From positions 120,729-184,728 of the forward strand of contig CAWAZD010000005.1 of assembly GCA_963786395.1 (NCBI GenBank): 64,000 bases of DNA, read 5' to 3'. Below, piece by piece: positions 36,429 to 45,364 of the stretch. The notes beneath the pieces are model-generated. The model did not search any database, had not been told where the DNA came from, and saw nothing but the letters and a program-made list of their open reading frames with translations. The position numbers were made by a program, and so were the translations under genes. Source of the DNA: Fen-1301 sp963786395. Lineage in GTDB: Bacteria > Bacteroidota > Ignavibacteria > Ignavibacteriales > Ignavibacteriaceae. How positions within the stretch are numbered: the stretch's first letter is position 1; each line of letters starts with the position of its first letter.

Positions 36429-36992
36429 TCATACTACCAGTACCTCATAACTAATATGGAAATATTTTATGAATGCTTCTTTCATCTTTTTTATGCAATC
36501 TTTGACGGTCATATAGTTGAGTTTTAATTTATCGGCTACCTTACAGGCAACAAAACCCTTCAACAATAGATTAAGAATCCTGCGTTCGAATTTGGACAAA
36601 GTTAGTTGCCAATTACTGAAATCAATCTGAAATGATATGAATTCCTCCACACTATCCTTTTTAAGAGCATTAGAGCTCACCCACTCAGCGAACTCCACGT
36701 ATAACTGTAACTGAATCAGGCCTTCGCCTGTAAAATGATAATGGATCTGTGGTCGATATACGCTGAGTCCTTTTTTACAGATGTATCTCATATCGACTTC
36801 TTTGGCTCTCTGGGTAATGAAACATTTGAACTCTTGTTTCTTAATTTCCCTCCCCATGCTGACATCATTCCGGTATTTTTCGTAAGATTGGCAAAGTAAT
36901 TCCTGGACCTTATCAGCTCTTCTCGGATCGTAACGAAAAACTGCAAAGTACGCTTGTTCTTTCACTACCGGGTAAAGTTGTTCCCATGTCAT
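36429..36992 (-). CDS. sigma-70-like / helix-turn-helix transcription factor on the element
   Basis: A 187-residue protein. The C-terminal part (LTLSKFERRILNLLLKGFVACKVADKLKLNYMTVKD, written here in two runs: LTLSKFERRILNLLLKGF and VACKVADKLKLNYMTVKD) looks like sigma region 4 or a LuxR-type helix-turn-helix. The N-terminal half (KEQAYFAVFRYDPRRADKVQ, then QEFKCFITQRAKEVD) could correspond to a divergent region 2. It may redirect RNA polymerase to element or cargo genes. An alternative is a non-sigma phage late activator. Confidence 0.6.
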   Translation of the reverse strand: MTWEQLYPVVKEQAYFAVFRYDPRRADKVQELLCQSYEKYRNDVSMGREIKKQEFKCFITQRAKEVDMRYICKKGLSVYRPQIHYHFTGEGLIQLQLYVEFAEWVSSNALKKDSVEEFISFQIDFSNWQLTLSKFERRILNLLLKGFVACKVADKLKLNYMTVKDCIKKMKEAFIKYFHISYEVLVV

Positions 36993-37389
36993 CGTTTATT
37001 CCTCCGATTGTTTGTAAATATTTTTCCTGAAACCTGGGATAGGTTGTTTTGTTGGTTAGCGGGTTACTGAGTGGATTGATAGGCGAGTACCGCTATTTTT
37101 CTTATACCCCAGGAATGGAAATAATCCTTGCAGAGGAGGAATAGCTAAGAAATATTTGTTGGAGAAGGTCTGATGTAATGAAATTATTCTTCGATAGAGA
37201 TTTAGGAGGATGTAACTCCTACAAATACAAGGGCTTTCAGAACGTATAAATTTCAATCAGATTTTGTTTATTTTTGCACCGGAGAGTATTTCACTGGGTG
37301 TACGGTCAAGTGTTCAATCCAATTGACCTTCCTGACTTAGATGCCTTCATTAAACAATTATTTCTTAATTTTTTAGTGAGGAATGCCGT
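36993..37389. other. intergenic region on the element
   Basis: These 397 bases lie between the minus-strand sigma-like gene and two short plus-strand ORFs. A minus-strand open frame at 37056-37256 has no recognisable features and I do not call it. A possible ribosome site GTGAGGAATGCCGT precedes the ATG at 37390. Nothing else is evident. Confidence 0.4.
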
Positions 37390-37563
37390 ATGGCAAAAGT
37401 AAAAGTTACATCTCGGTTAACACCAATGGGTGTTAGAAGAAACGCTGTGAAGAGATTCACAGTAATTTCTAAAACTGAAGCTAAATTGGTTGACAAGATA
37501 GCTTCATATAACAAAGATTTGTCAAAAAAATCTGATGGCTCTTTATATACTAGTGCTTACTGA
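37390..37563 (+). CDS. small basic ORF, 57 residues
   Basis: Starts MAKVKVTSRLTPMGVRRNA after TGAGGA, is strongly basic, and ends at a TGA that is directly followed, in the same frame, by the ATG of the next ORF. No family is recognised. It may be a small DNA- or RNA-binding protein of the element, or the first part of a 92-residue protein interrupted by an in-frame TGA. Confidence 0.45.
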   Translation: MAKVKVTSRLTPMGVRRNAVKRFTVISKTEAKLVDKIASYNKDLSKKSDGSLYTSAY

Positions 37564-37671
37564 ATGAATATTTCACGTTTACGTGCAATTGTTCATAAGG
37601 AACTTAATGATCTGCGTGAGAAGAAAACTTCTTGCACTGAAATATTAAGTAAGTACAACGAGAATACTTAA
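37564..37671 (+). CDS. small ORF, 35 residues, in frame after the preceding TGA
   Basis: Starts MNISRLRAIVHKELNDLREK and continues in the frame of the 57-residue ORF after TGA, with zero bases between. It is predicted to be helical. It is either separately translated by termination-reinitiation, or the tail of one gene with a nonsense codon. No family is recognised. Confidence 0.35.
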   Translation: MNISRLRAIVHKELNDLREKKTSCTEILSKYNENT

Positions 37672-37939
37672 AAAATCCTCAAGGAAAGAGGACTCTACTG
37701 GGGTGCTTGATACTCCCAAACAAACCGCAATGGAGAAATCTGTTGCGTTTTTTTTAATCCTTCTAAAAGTATTTCCTGTTTATATTCAAGTAATTGTAGT
37801 GACTGATCTTGGTGAAATCTCGGCAAATACTTTCCTCGGGATGGTTTGTAGCTTTAACGCTGATACGATTTCATCCCTGGGATTTTTTATAAAAGTTTGA
37901 AATAAAAGAATCGAGGCTAAATGATATAGATTATTAAAT

Positions 37940-39172
37940 TTATTTCAAGAGAATCATTTTTTTAACCTGCGAAAACTGTCCTGCGTCTAATTTATAGAAA
38001 TATATTCCGCTTGGGAGATCAGAAGCATTGAAGATTAATTAAATAATTTCCTGCATTCTTATGCCCATTCTCAAGAATTTATATTGTTTATCCTAGAAAG
38101 TTATAAACAATTAGTTTTAAATTTAAAGCTGATGGAAATGAATAAGATATTATAGTGTTAGGATTAAATGGATTAGGATAATTCTAATACATAGAAAAAT
38201 CAGCAGGAATTATATGTTTCTCATTAACAGAACTGGTCCAGCCCACACACACGAATAATAACCTGTATCCGGTGTTGTGCCTGTATCAGGCACAAAGCAT
38301 TTATCCGTGGCTATAAGGTTGTATCTGAAAATCCATCCGTTTTTAAGAAGATTTGTATCAAGTACGGCAGTCGGCAAATAATAATTTGACGGACCCGGAG
38401 GCACTACAACAGTTGTGCTATTAGTAAACAGTGAATCCCTGTATGAATAAAAACTTCTAAAATAAACTGTATCAACAAAATTCAGAGAAACCCAATTATA
38501 GTCGTGAGAATAAGTATGAGTTACAATTGCCGCCCATGAAAAAGAAGATAATGCAGCATACATAATAGGATTAGTTATAAAGGTCGGTTTTACATTTCCT
38601 TTAGTGCAGATAAAATTGCCAGTGCTATCTTTTATTAAAGATAAAATAAAACTATATTCTTGATCCTCTGATATATCCCATGGAAATCCTTCATTATAAC
38701 TGGAATCATAATAAGCCAGACCAAAGTTGTTTATGAATTTAGAAATTTGGCTATTATCAGTAAATCCTTTGTAAGGTACATTCCTTCCTAGAAAATTAAA
38801 AGTGCCTTCTGTTACAACAACAGAATCTGAATGTCCTTTATAATATGAATTAAAGGCTGTCCCTGCAGGTAAATCAAAATCCATATATAAAGAATCTGTT
38901 CCATTGTTCAAGATGTAAATTTTATTATTCGTAAAACGGACCCATTGTTGGTCATATGAAAAATATTTTGTACTGCCAATCAATGTATCTCTGTCAACAG
39001 AATTAGATCGCAAATGAAGACTTTCAAGTGTACCTGCGTGGTTTGCATGGCGATAATCATAATAAAGATACTGCCACCTGTTGCCAACACTTAAGGGGAA
39101 CCAGTTTGTTGTTTGGGCTGCTATTAAAGAATAGAATATTATTATTAGTGCTGTTGTAAATAATATTTTCAT
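37940..39172 (-). pseudogene. secreted T9SS-cargo gene with decayed sorting domain
   Basis: The intact part (39172-38210, 320 residues) has a signal peptide (ILFTTALIIIFYSLIAAQ) and a repeat-free beta-rich body starting WFPLSVGNRWQYLYYDY, a type common among exported Bacteroidota lipoprotein-like proteins. It then stops prematurely. Downstream, in broken frames, NYPNPFNPNTIISYSFPS and, at the end, SGIYFYKLDAGQFSQVKKMI can be read. These are the beginning and end of a type IX secretion sorting domain, with several stops and shifts between. The protein as encoded could not be secreted by T9SS. It overlaps the upstream T9SS gene by four bases. Confidence 0.75.
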
Positions 39173-41362
39173 TTTAATAATACCATTTTTTTTGTTTCAG
39201 TATATTCGGTTGTAACTAAACGATAAAAATAGATTCCGGAAGACAGATTATAATTGCCGGCATTAAAATTTATTTTATATGTGCCAGGTTCCTTCTCCTC
39301 ATTTATAAGTGTCAATACTTCCTTCCCGAGTACATTATATATTTTAATTGTAACAAAGGATATTTTGCTTAGTTTATAAGTAATATAAGTAGATGGATTA
39401 AATGGATTGGGATAATTTTGATATAACTGAAATTGGTTAATTGTTCCGGAACTAACCTGTCCTTCCTTGATAGACGATATCCTATTCTTAGTGCTGAAAA
39501 TAGAACCGTTCAAATCAGTAATCCATCCGGTTTCCTCATCTAAAAAAAACATATCCCATAATTGACCAGTTTGGATTCCGGTAATTGTAGGCCTCACTTT
39601 CATAATCCAGTTATTTCCTCCGTCACTAGTTTCATAATAACCTCTATCTGCCAAACAAACTCCCCTTGCTGTATTGAAAAATTGGATCTTTTTTAAACCT
39701 AAAGAATAACCCATGAATGAAGTGTCCCATGTTTCTCCACTGTTGGTGGTTTTCGCAATCGTTCCATCATAATTACAGATATAACCGGTATCGGGAGTTG
39801 TAAAATACATTGAAGAAAAGATATTAGAATATGTTACAGAAACCGGTTGTGAAAACCAGGAAAGACCACCATTTGTGGTTTTATAAAGTACACCACCGGA
39901 ACTTCCCGTTCCACCAACGCAGCGGGTATCTTCTATTAATAAAAAATGCTGAATAAAAATAGGAGAAAGTATCCTGTTTTATTAATGTCCAGTTATTACC
40001 GCCGTTCGTGGTTTTATAAACTAATCCGGTTTCATAATTTCCATAGCCGCCCTGTATATAACCACTGCAATATCCGATTTGGGGAGAAACAAAATTGAAC
40101 GAATTTAAAGTTCTATAGGCGTCGTATGTAATATCCTGAGTTATCCAGGTTAAACCGCCATCTGTGGTCTTTACTATAAAGGTGTTATGTTCCCCATTCA
40201 CATACATTACTAGTACGCTTAACCATCCTGTTTTAGAATTAATAAAATGCAATGAATAGATATTATAATAAGAAATCATACCTACATCTGAATAAATTGC
40301 ATGATTCAAATAATCATAAAAACCGGGAACATCTTCCCATTTTCCGCCGCCGTTTGTTGTCCTCATTAAAACAGTTCCGCCTGCCCAGCCGGAATCAGGA
40401 GTTGCAAAATATATGGAATTAATAAATTGACCGCTCACTCTGGAAAAAGATTTCCAGGTTTTGGCTGAATCGATACTATGATATATTAGTCCTTTATCTC
40501 CAACAAGCCAATATTTTCCCTGACCCGTTAAACACATTTCTTTTGGAGAACCATTTATATTAATGGGATTCCAATTGGTGCCCTGATTTGTATTCCGGCT
40601 AATTACATTAGTTGAAGCAGAAAACCCGTCAGTTGGGCTAAAAAAACGCACAAATAAAGATTTATCATTATAATTATTTATAAACCAGGTAAATCCACCA
40701 TTAGTAGAACGAAATAAATTAGAACCATTACATCCCCACACATTTGATTCTGAAGTGTTAGTAATTGAATAAAAAACAATTGAAGATAATAATTTAAGCC
40801 AGTTAAGTCCTGAATCATTCGTTTTAAGTAAAGTACCGTCAGATCCCGAGATATAGCCCCAGGATTGGTAGAAAGTTATTGCAAGTAAATTTGAAGTAGT
40901 ACCAGAATATTGTTGAAACCAACTTAATCCTTTATTAGTTGTTTTTAATATTGTACCAGCAGAGCCTATAATATAGCCTGTATTTTCAGATGTAAAAAGG
41001 ATTTTGTTCAAATCAGCATAAAGTGAGTCAGAAAAAGTAAACCAGTTATCTCCTCTGTCGGTTGTTTTCAGAATTAATCCGCCTTTACCTACTATCCAGC
41101 CGGTAGTTGAATCGGAGAAAGTAATATAATTAAGTGTTCTACCAGGAGCAGGATCAATGAATTTCCAATTATTCCCCTCATCAGTTGTTTCTAAAATAAT
41201 ATTGTTCTTTCCTAGAATCCAACCTTTCGTTTGTGAAATAAAACTGACTGAATATAGATCCTGATTCGTTGGGTAAGCATTTTGAAGATACCATTGACCA
41301 ATGATAACATTTGAATTGAGAAGCAAAAGAAACAGAAATGATAAAGTAAATTTAGACACCAT
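39169..41362 (-). pseudogene. secreted YCF48/BNR-like repeat protein with T9SS sorting domain, one frameshift
   Basis: About 730 residues in two frames (41362-39881 and, after a shift, to 39169). A signal peptide precedes at least ten repeats of the type GWILGKNNIILETTDEGNNW or WIVGKGGLILKTTDRGDNW, the Ycf48/sialidase-like beta-propeller pattern. The C terminus is a complete sorting domain (YPNPFNPSTYITYKLSK ... KKMVLLK). Shifting at the T6 run (plus-strand AAAAAA near 39945) reads ...SAFFLLIEDTRCVGGTGSSG and rejoins the second part, so one indel is enough. It may be a real mutation or a homopolymer error. Confidence 0.8.
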
Positions 41363-41445
41363 AACTCCGCCATAAACTGTTTATTAAACTTACTTATATT
41401 CGGTTAAAGAATCAATCCAGATATGATTTGACACATCATTGCCTT

Positions 41446-41619
41446 AGCTCGTTAGGCCCATAACACGTAGGTTTTAATATAACAATTGAAATAGATATGA
41501 GATTTAATCAATCTCATTATATTGGTATAAGAAACAAAATAATTATTTAATCATCATTTCAGTAAGCGGTTTGTTATAAGTGGTCTAGTCTGTGTACTTG
41601 GGTAGGGGTTCGAGTCCCC
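41446..41619 (+). repeat. relics of tRNA sequence inside the right end of the element
   Basis: Bases 41446-41474 read AGCTCGTTAGGCCCATAACA then CGTAGGTTT, which aligns to the tRNA-fMet D-arm to T-arm with an 8-base deletion. Bases 41605-41619 (GGGGTTCGAGTCCCC) form a perfect T-arm, and AATACTAAG follows, like the end of the att core. Both are too decayed to be functional tRNAs. They look like remnants of earlier att sites. Confidence 0.5.
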
Positions 41620-41670
41620 TTGTATATATCAATACTAAGTGGGTATAAGAAAGTTATAATTAATTTAATA

Positions 41671-41707
41671 AGTCAACATATTCTTTCAGAAAAACAGTCA
41701 GAAGTCA
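41671..41707 (+). promoter_or_regulatory. AGTCA motifs beside attR, candidate integrase arm sites
   Basis: AGTCA occurs at 41671, 41696 and 41703, just inside the right attachment repeat, in the same orientation as the four AGTCATAA boxes beside attL. Their presence at both inner ends fits arm-type integrase binding. The right-hand copies are less well conserved. Confidence 0.4.
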
Positions 41708-41719
41708 GGCGTAAGTAAT

Positions 41720-41791
<72 letters not shown>

Positions 41792-41872
41792 GAAAGGTTA
41801 TCAGAGATGGTAGCCTTTTTTGTTTATATAAGTGAGAGAGCTCATCCCGCCTAAATGCGGGGTAGTTCAACC

Positions 41873-41916
41873 GCCCCCGCTACTAAGGAAGCCTGAAAAT
41901 GAAAATTTTCAGGCTT
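41873..41916 (+). repeat. third att-like remnant with tRNA terminator
   Basis: GCCCCCGCTACTAAG (41873-41887) repeats the last 15 bases of the att core and is followed by GAAGCCTGAAAATGAAAATT and a matching TTCAGGCTT arm, nearly identical to the tRNA terminator at 30042-30072. This probably preserves the original chromosomal sequence 3' of the tRNA gene, separated from attR by 81 bases of other origin. It implies at least two integration events or an imprecise excision. Confidence 0.65.
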
Positions 41917-42049
41917 TTTTGTTTTAACTCCTATATTAATCGCACTATTTAACATTCCATTAATATGTAATTTGATGATTTGTAATGACATTCTTTTTTG
42001 GCTAAATTCCATCTTATGTTTTGAATAATGTGCATACTGGAACTTTAAT

Positions 42050-42538
42050 TTGAATAATCTGACTGAAAAATTTCTGTCTGTACTGAATGCTCTTCAAAAA
42101 GAAAAGGTTGATTATGTTTTGATAGGTGGATTTGCCATCGTACTTCACGGATCTACCAGATTCACAGAGGATCTTGATTTATTTGTCCGGACCACAGAAG
42201 AAAATATTGAAAAATTAAGAAAGGCTCTGCATTCGGTTTTTCATGATGAAAGCATTGAGGAAATTACGGGTTCTGAAATCAAGAATTACGCAGTAATAAG
42301 ATATGGTACAACAGAGGATTTTTATATCGACATAATAGGCAAACTTGGAGAGGCTTTTGTTTTCGAAGATATCTCTTACAAAGAAATTGTTATGGAAGGA
42401 ATAAAAATCAGGTTAGCAACCGCTGAGAGTTTGTATAAGCTTAAAGAAAAAACATTCCGGGCAATAGATCAGGATGATTTGTTGTTCCTTTCTGAAAAGA
42501 TAAGAAATCAGAATAAAAAAAATGATAAAGAAATTTAG
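42050..42538 (+). CDS. MNT/DUF6036-like nucleotidyltransferase
   Basis: A 162-residue minimal nucleotidyltransferase starting at TTG. Motifs: YVLIGGFAIVLHGSTRFTEDLDLFV, seen as the GG at 26-27 and the metal-binding Asp41 and Asp43, with a third acidic residue Asp94 in EDFYIDIIGKLG. The C-terminal helices include ATAESLYKLKEKTFRAIDQ and DDLLFL, as in DUF6036/AbiEii-type proteins. Such proteins are often toxins or antitoxins that modify RNA or partner proteins. The start of a 66-residue partner overlaps its end by 17 bases, supporting a two-gene module. The activity is inferred. Confidence 0.8.
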   Translation: MNNLTEKFLSVLNALQKEKVDYVLIGGFAIVLHGSTRFTEDLDLFVRTTEENIEKLRKALHSVFHDESIEEITGSEIKNYAVIRYGTTEDFYIDIIGKLGEAFVFEDISYKEIVMEGIKIRLATAESLYKLKEKTFRAIDQDDLLFLSEKIRNQNKKNDKEI

Positions 42539-42722
42539 GACATTTGAAGATGCCCGGCGTGATCTGTGGGAAATGAATCCTTCTTCTGATTATTATAAGA
42601 AGGTAATAAATTTTTACGGACTTGCTTCTGATTTAATTAAATGTAAGACACAAAAGGGAATTTTTAAGTTCAAAACATTCGAAGAAGCACAAAAAAAATT
42701 ACAATCGAGAGAGTTCCACTAA
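42522..42722 (+). CDS. 66-residue partner of the nucleotidyltransferase
   Basis: A small protein beginning MIKKFRTFEDARRDLWEMNP and ending in a second, similar phrase FKTFEEAQKKLQSREFH, so it contains two copies of an [FK]-TFE-[DE]-A motif. It overlaps the nucleotidyltransferase gene by 17 bases in another frame and is probably translated with it. No family is known to me. It converges on and overlaps the stop of the next gene by four bases. Confidence 0.6.
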   Translation: MIKKFRTFEDARRDLWEMNPSSDYYKKVINFYGLASDLIKCKTQKGIFKFKTFEEAQKKLQSREFH

Positions 42723-43321
42723 AACAAATTTAATTGTTCAAATTTATTCTTTTTAGGTTTGGACTTTTTCTTTTGAGGAGATATTTTTTGTCCGAATATT
42801 TGTTGCGGATTAACAACGGGAGTTATAACTTTCTTTACGGCTGCTTGTTTTTGTTTAACAACATGTGGTTTTTTTACATTAACAGTTTTGGGTTCAATAA
42901 CCTTTGCTGGTGCCTTTTTGGCAGCAACCGGTTTGGACTTAACAACTGATTTTGCTGCTTTCTTCACAACAAGCGTTTTTGGCTTAACTAATTTCGCAGC
43001 TTCTTTTTTTACAGGTTTCGGCTTAACAACTAAGGGTGACTTAGTGTCTGCTTTTGATTTCTTTGGAATCTTTATTTTTTCTGTGGGGAGTTTTTGTTTA
43101 GGTTCTGCTTTTAGGGGTATATCCTTTAATATTTTTAACTCAGCATTAGGGCTGATATATTTTACTTTCGGCTTGGCTTTTATTTTAACTTTTTTGTCGA
43201 ATCTGGTCGTGAATTCTCTTATCTCGGTTACTTCCTGAACTACTTTAGCTTTAAAACTATCAACTTCTTTTACGCGGTAAACACCATCTGAAAGTTGTAC
43301 CCGCTGTCCTACTATTAACAT
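42719..43321 (-). CDS. Lys/Ala/Pro-rich protein, histone H1-like repeats
   Basis: A 200-residue protein. The first ~60 residues are a compact, beta-rich region (MLIVGQRVQLSDGVYRVKEV resembles an SH3/KOW-like barrel). The rest is low-complexity with repeated units such as VKPKTLVVKKAAKSVVKSKP and VAAKKAPAKV, very basic like the tail of histone H1 or AlgP. It ends FEQLNLF. It may bind nucleic acid or the ribosome; this is an inference from composition. Its stop overlaps the convergent upstream gene. Confidence 0.65.
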   Translation of the reverse strand: MLIVGQRVQLSDGVYRVKEVDSFKAKVVQEVTEIREFTTRFDKKVKIKAKPKVKYISPNAELKILKDIPLKAEPKQKLPTEKIKIPKKSKADTKSPLVVKPKPVKKEAAKLVKPKTLVVKKAAKSVVKSKPVAAKKAPAKVIEPKTVNVKKPHVVKQKQAAVKKVITPVVNPQQIFGQKISPQKKKSKPKKNKFEQLNLF

Positions 43322-43361
43322 TGACTTTCCTTATTGTCTCTATTCAAATAATTAAAAAAAT

Positions 43362-43386
43362 GGATTCCCGCCTTCGCGGGAATGAC
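43362..43386. repeat. REP-like palindrome, reverse orientation
   Basis: GGATTCCCGCCTTCGCGGGA followed by ATGAC, the reverse complement form of the GTCATTCCCGCGAAGGCGGG unit. It lies upstream of the Lys-rich protein gene and is the same family as the copies at 5406, 25377 and 54146. Confidence 0.75.
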
Positions 43387-43480
43387 AACTTGGGTGTAAA
43401 TTTATTTAACGGGAGGAGACTCTGCTCCCCGCAAGCCGGCAGAAGAATGACCATTATTAAAGAGGATGACAAAATAATGA

Positions 43481-43750
43481 TTACCCGTCTATATTGTTGA
43501 AGCTGGAGTAGACTCCATCTGCGGCTTGTGAACGGGCATGAATTTCGTTAAGCTTCTGGATAATTCTTAGAATCTCTTTACGTCTGTCTTCAACAAGATC
43601 AACGACAAAACTGCGTACATCAGGGGCATTGCATTCATCCAATACTCCTTCATAAAACCGGACAGTTGAGGCTTCTTTTCTTAATGCTTCATTCAACATG
43701 GCACAGGTATTTTTACAGGCGCGTAAACATTTCATTTCATTTTCTTTCAT
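43481..43750 (-). CDS. small helical protein, ferritin-like/rubrerythrin-like, function unknown
   Basis: An 89-residue protein, predicted to be helical throughout, starting MKENEMKCLRACKNTCAMLN with a CxxxC spacing and continuing EALRKEASTVRFYEGVLDEC and RSFVVDLVEDRRKEILRIIQ. Two long amphipathic helices with Glu, as in the small ferritin-like helical proteins, are visible, but the di-iron EXXH motif is absent. It precedes the oxidoreductase operon and may share its transcription, separated by 114 bases including a repeat. Confidence 0.5.
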   Translation of the reverse strand: MKENEMKCLRACKNTCAMLNEALRKEASTVRFYEGVLDECNAPDVRSFVVDLVEDRRKEILRIIQKLNEIHARSQAADGVYSSFNNIDG

Positions 43751-43817
43751 AATTACCTCAACATTAAAAATCTTATAAATGCCAAGAATGGCATATTTTT
43801 AATTTATTGCTATTTCA

Positions 43818-43850
43818 ATCCCCAGGCATGAATGCCTGGGCTATTAACTA
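43818..43850. repeat. GCATnAATGCCTGGGCTA repeat
   Basis: CCCCAGGCATGAATGCCTGG followed by GCTATTAAC lies between the ferritin-like gene and the gamma subunit gene. The same unit recurs at 44521-44550 (CTGGCATAAATGCCTGGGCT) inside the operon and, partially, near 25287 and 25425. AGGCAT/ATGCCT forms a small hairpin. Confidence 0.6.
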
Positions 43851-43864
43851 TAACAGATAACAAT

Positions 43865-44431
43865 TTATACCGTAAGTGATTCCATTTCTTTTGCAAGCTT
43901 CTGACCGAGAAGAAGCGCTTTTTCGTTTAAAGGTATTGTATGGTGATGCCTTTCAGGCAGCACTTTCTTCAATGCCTTCAATATATTCTCAATTTTAAGT
44001 ATCGGGCGTTTAGCAAGGAAAGCGCCAACCATAATCATATTAGCAACCTGCTTCTTATTCAACTTTAAAGCTTCTTCCGCAGCAGGAATGCAGACAATTT
44101 CAATATCTGTCCTTGTGGGTGGATTTATTATTGCCGAAGCTTCATACATAAGAAGTCCGCCGGGTTTAACAGTACTTTCAAATTTGTCCAGCGAAGGTTG
44201 ATTTAACATTATGGCTGAATCAAACCTGGCAACCATTGGAGAACTGATAGGAGAGTCAGAAACAATCACAGTACAATTAGCAGTTCCGCCCCTCATTTCA
44301 GGGCCGTAGGCAGGCATCCAGCTTACTTCTTTGTTTTCAATTAAAGAAGCGTAAGCAATAATTTGTCCCATTGAAAGGACTCCCTGTCCGCCGAACCCTG
44401 CAAAAATAATTTCATGTGCTTTCTGCATCAT
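43865..44431 (-). CDS. 2-oxoacid:ferredoxin oxidoreductase, gamma subunit
   Basis: A 188-residue gamma subunit of a 2-oxoacid:ferredoxin oxidoreductase, the part that contributes the domain III-like CoA/gamma fold. The family block EIIFAGFGGQGVLSMGQIIAYA is at the N terminus, followed by SWMPAYGPEMRGGTANCTVI and VSDSPISSPMVARFDS. It is the last gene of a delta-alpha-beta-gamma operon and lies 160 bases after the beta gene, a spacer that contains repeat hairpins, which is unusually wide for this operon. Confidence 0.92.
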   Translation of the reverse strand: MMQKAHEIIFAGFGGQGVLSMGQIIAYASLIENKEVSWMPAYGPEMRGGTANCTVIVSDSPISSPMVARFDSAIMLNQPSLDKFESTVKPGGLLMYEASAIINPPTRTDIEIVCIPAAEEALKLNKKQVANMIMVGAFLAKRPILKIENILKALKKVLPERHHHTIPLNEKALLLGQKLAKEMESLTV

Positions 44432-44591
44432 AATATCCTGTTTACTTTTATTAAAACTTTATATAATTAGAACATCTTTTAAATGCCATAAATGGCATAG
44501 GATTAAATCATGCTATAAATTCCCTGGCATAAATGCCTGGGCTAAAATTAAATGGGATCCTCCGATTTGTCAGAGGATAACAAATAGTTAT

Positions 44592-45356
44592 TTATTTACT
44601 AACCTTAATATCGCCGAGTTGAAAAACGGGGAACATATTGTCCTCAATCCATGTCATTGCTTCAACCGGAGTCATCTTCCACCCTGAGGGGCAGTTAGAA
44701 ACTACTTCAATAAAGGAAGTGCCTTTATTCAGTTTCTGGTTTTCGAATCCTTGTCTAAGTGCTTTCTTTAATTTTCTGCATGCAGCCACGTTGTTAATTG
44801 ACTGACGAGTAACATAATATGCACCGGGAAGCATGGCAACCATTTCTGTAATTTTAATTGGAAAACCTACCTGTTTAGAATCTCTTCCGTAAGGTGAAGT
44901 TGAAGTTACCTGTCCAATTAAAGTAGTCGGTGCCATCTGTCCGCCGGTCATTCCGTAAATAGCATTATTAATAAATATCATCATAATATTCTCACCGCGG
45001 TTAACAGTGTGAATTGTTTCGGCAGTACCAATAGCGGCAAGGTCACCATCACCCTGATATGAAAATACATATTTATCGGGGCGGACTCTTTTTACTCCTG
45101 TGGCTACTGCACTTGCTCTGCCATGAGCAGCTTCCTGCATGTCAATATCCATATAGTGATATGCAAAAACCGAACAGCCAACGGGAGCCACTCCAATTAC
45201 CTGTTCCTGAATTCCCATTTCTTCCACAACTTCCATTAGAAGTTTGTGAACGATGCTGTGACCGCATCCGGGGCAGTAATGAAGCGGGGTATCAGTTAAA
45301 GCAGATGTTTTTTTATAAACACATTCAAGGTCTTCAATTAATAATTCAGATTCCAT
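44592..45356 (-). CDS. 2-oxoacid:ferredoxin oxidoreductase, beta subunit (TPP-binding)
   Basis: A 254-residue TPP-binding subunit. It has HYCPGCGHSIVHKLLMEV, where the CxxC contributes to Fe-S binding in relatives, the TPP motif YQGDGDLAAIGTAETIHT ending in MIFINNAIYGMTGGQMAP, and the SPYGRDSK substrate-side segment. The overall form is that of the KorB/VorA-type beta subunit. The gene starts 8 bases after the alpha gene. It oxidatively decarboxylates a 2-oxoacid to its acyl-CoA. Confidence 0.93.
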   Translation of the reverse strand: MESELLIEDLECVYKKTSALTDTPLHYCPGCGHSIVHKLLMEVVEEMGIQEQVIGVAPVGCSVFAYHYMDIDMQEAAHGRASAVATGVKRVRPDKYVFSYQGDGDLAAIGTAETIHTVNRGENIMMIFINNAIYGMTGGQMAPTTLIGQVTSTSPYGRDSKQVGFPIKITEMVAMLPGAYYVTRQSINNVAACRKLKKALRQGFENQKLNKGTSFIEVVSNCPSGWKMTPVEAMTWIEDNMFPVFQLGDIKVSK

Positions 45357-45364
45357 AATTTCTC

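Noticed and set aside
36042..36450. Plus-strand open frames at 35950-36162 and 36196-36450
   Set aside because: They are antisense shadows of the minus-strand membrane-protein and 43-residue ORFs, which have ribosome sites.
37056..37256. Minus-strand open frame of 66 codons
   Set aside because: Composition is not protein-like, there is no start context, and nothing links it to neighbouring genes.
37703..37900. Open frame of 65 codons on the plus strand
   Set aside because: No ribosome site, no recognisable features, and it lies next to the decayed end of a minus-strand pseudogene. The hydrophobic stretch alone is not enough.
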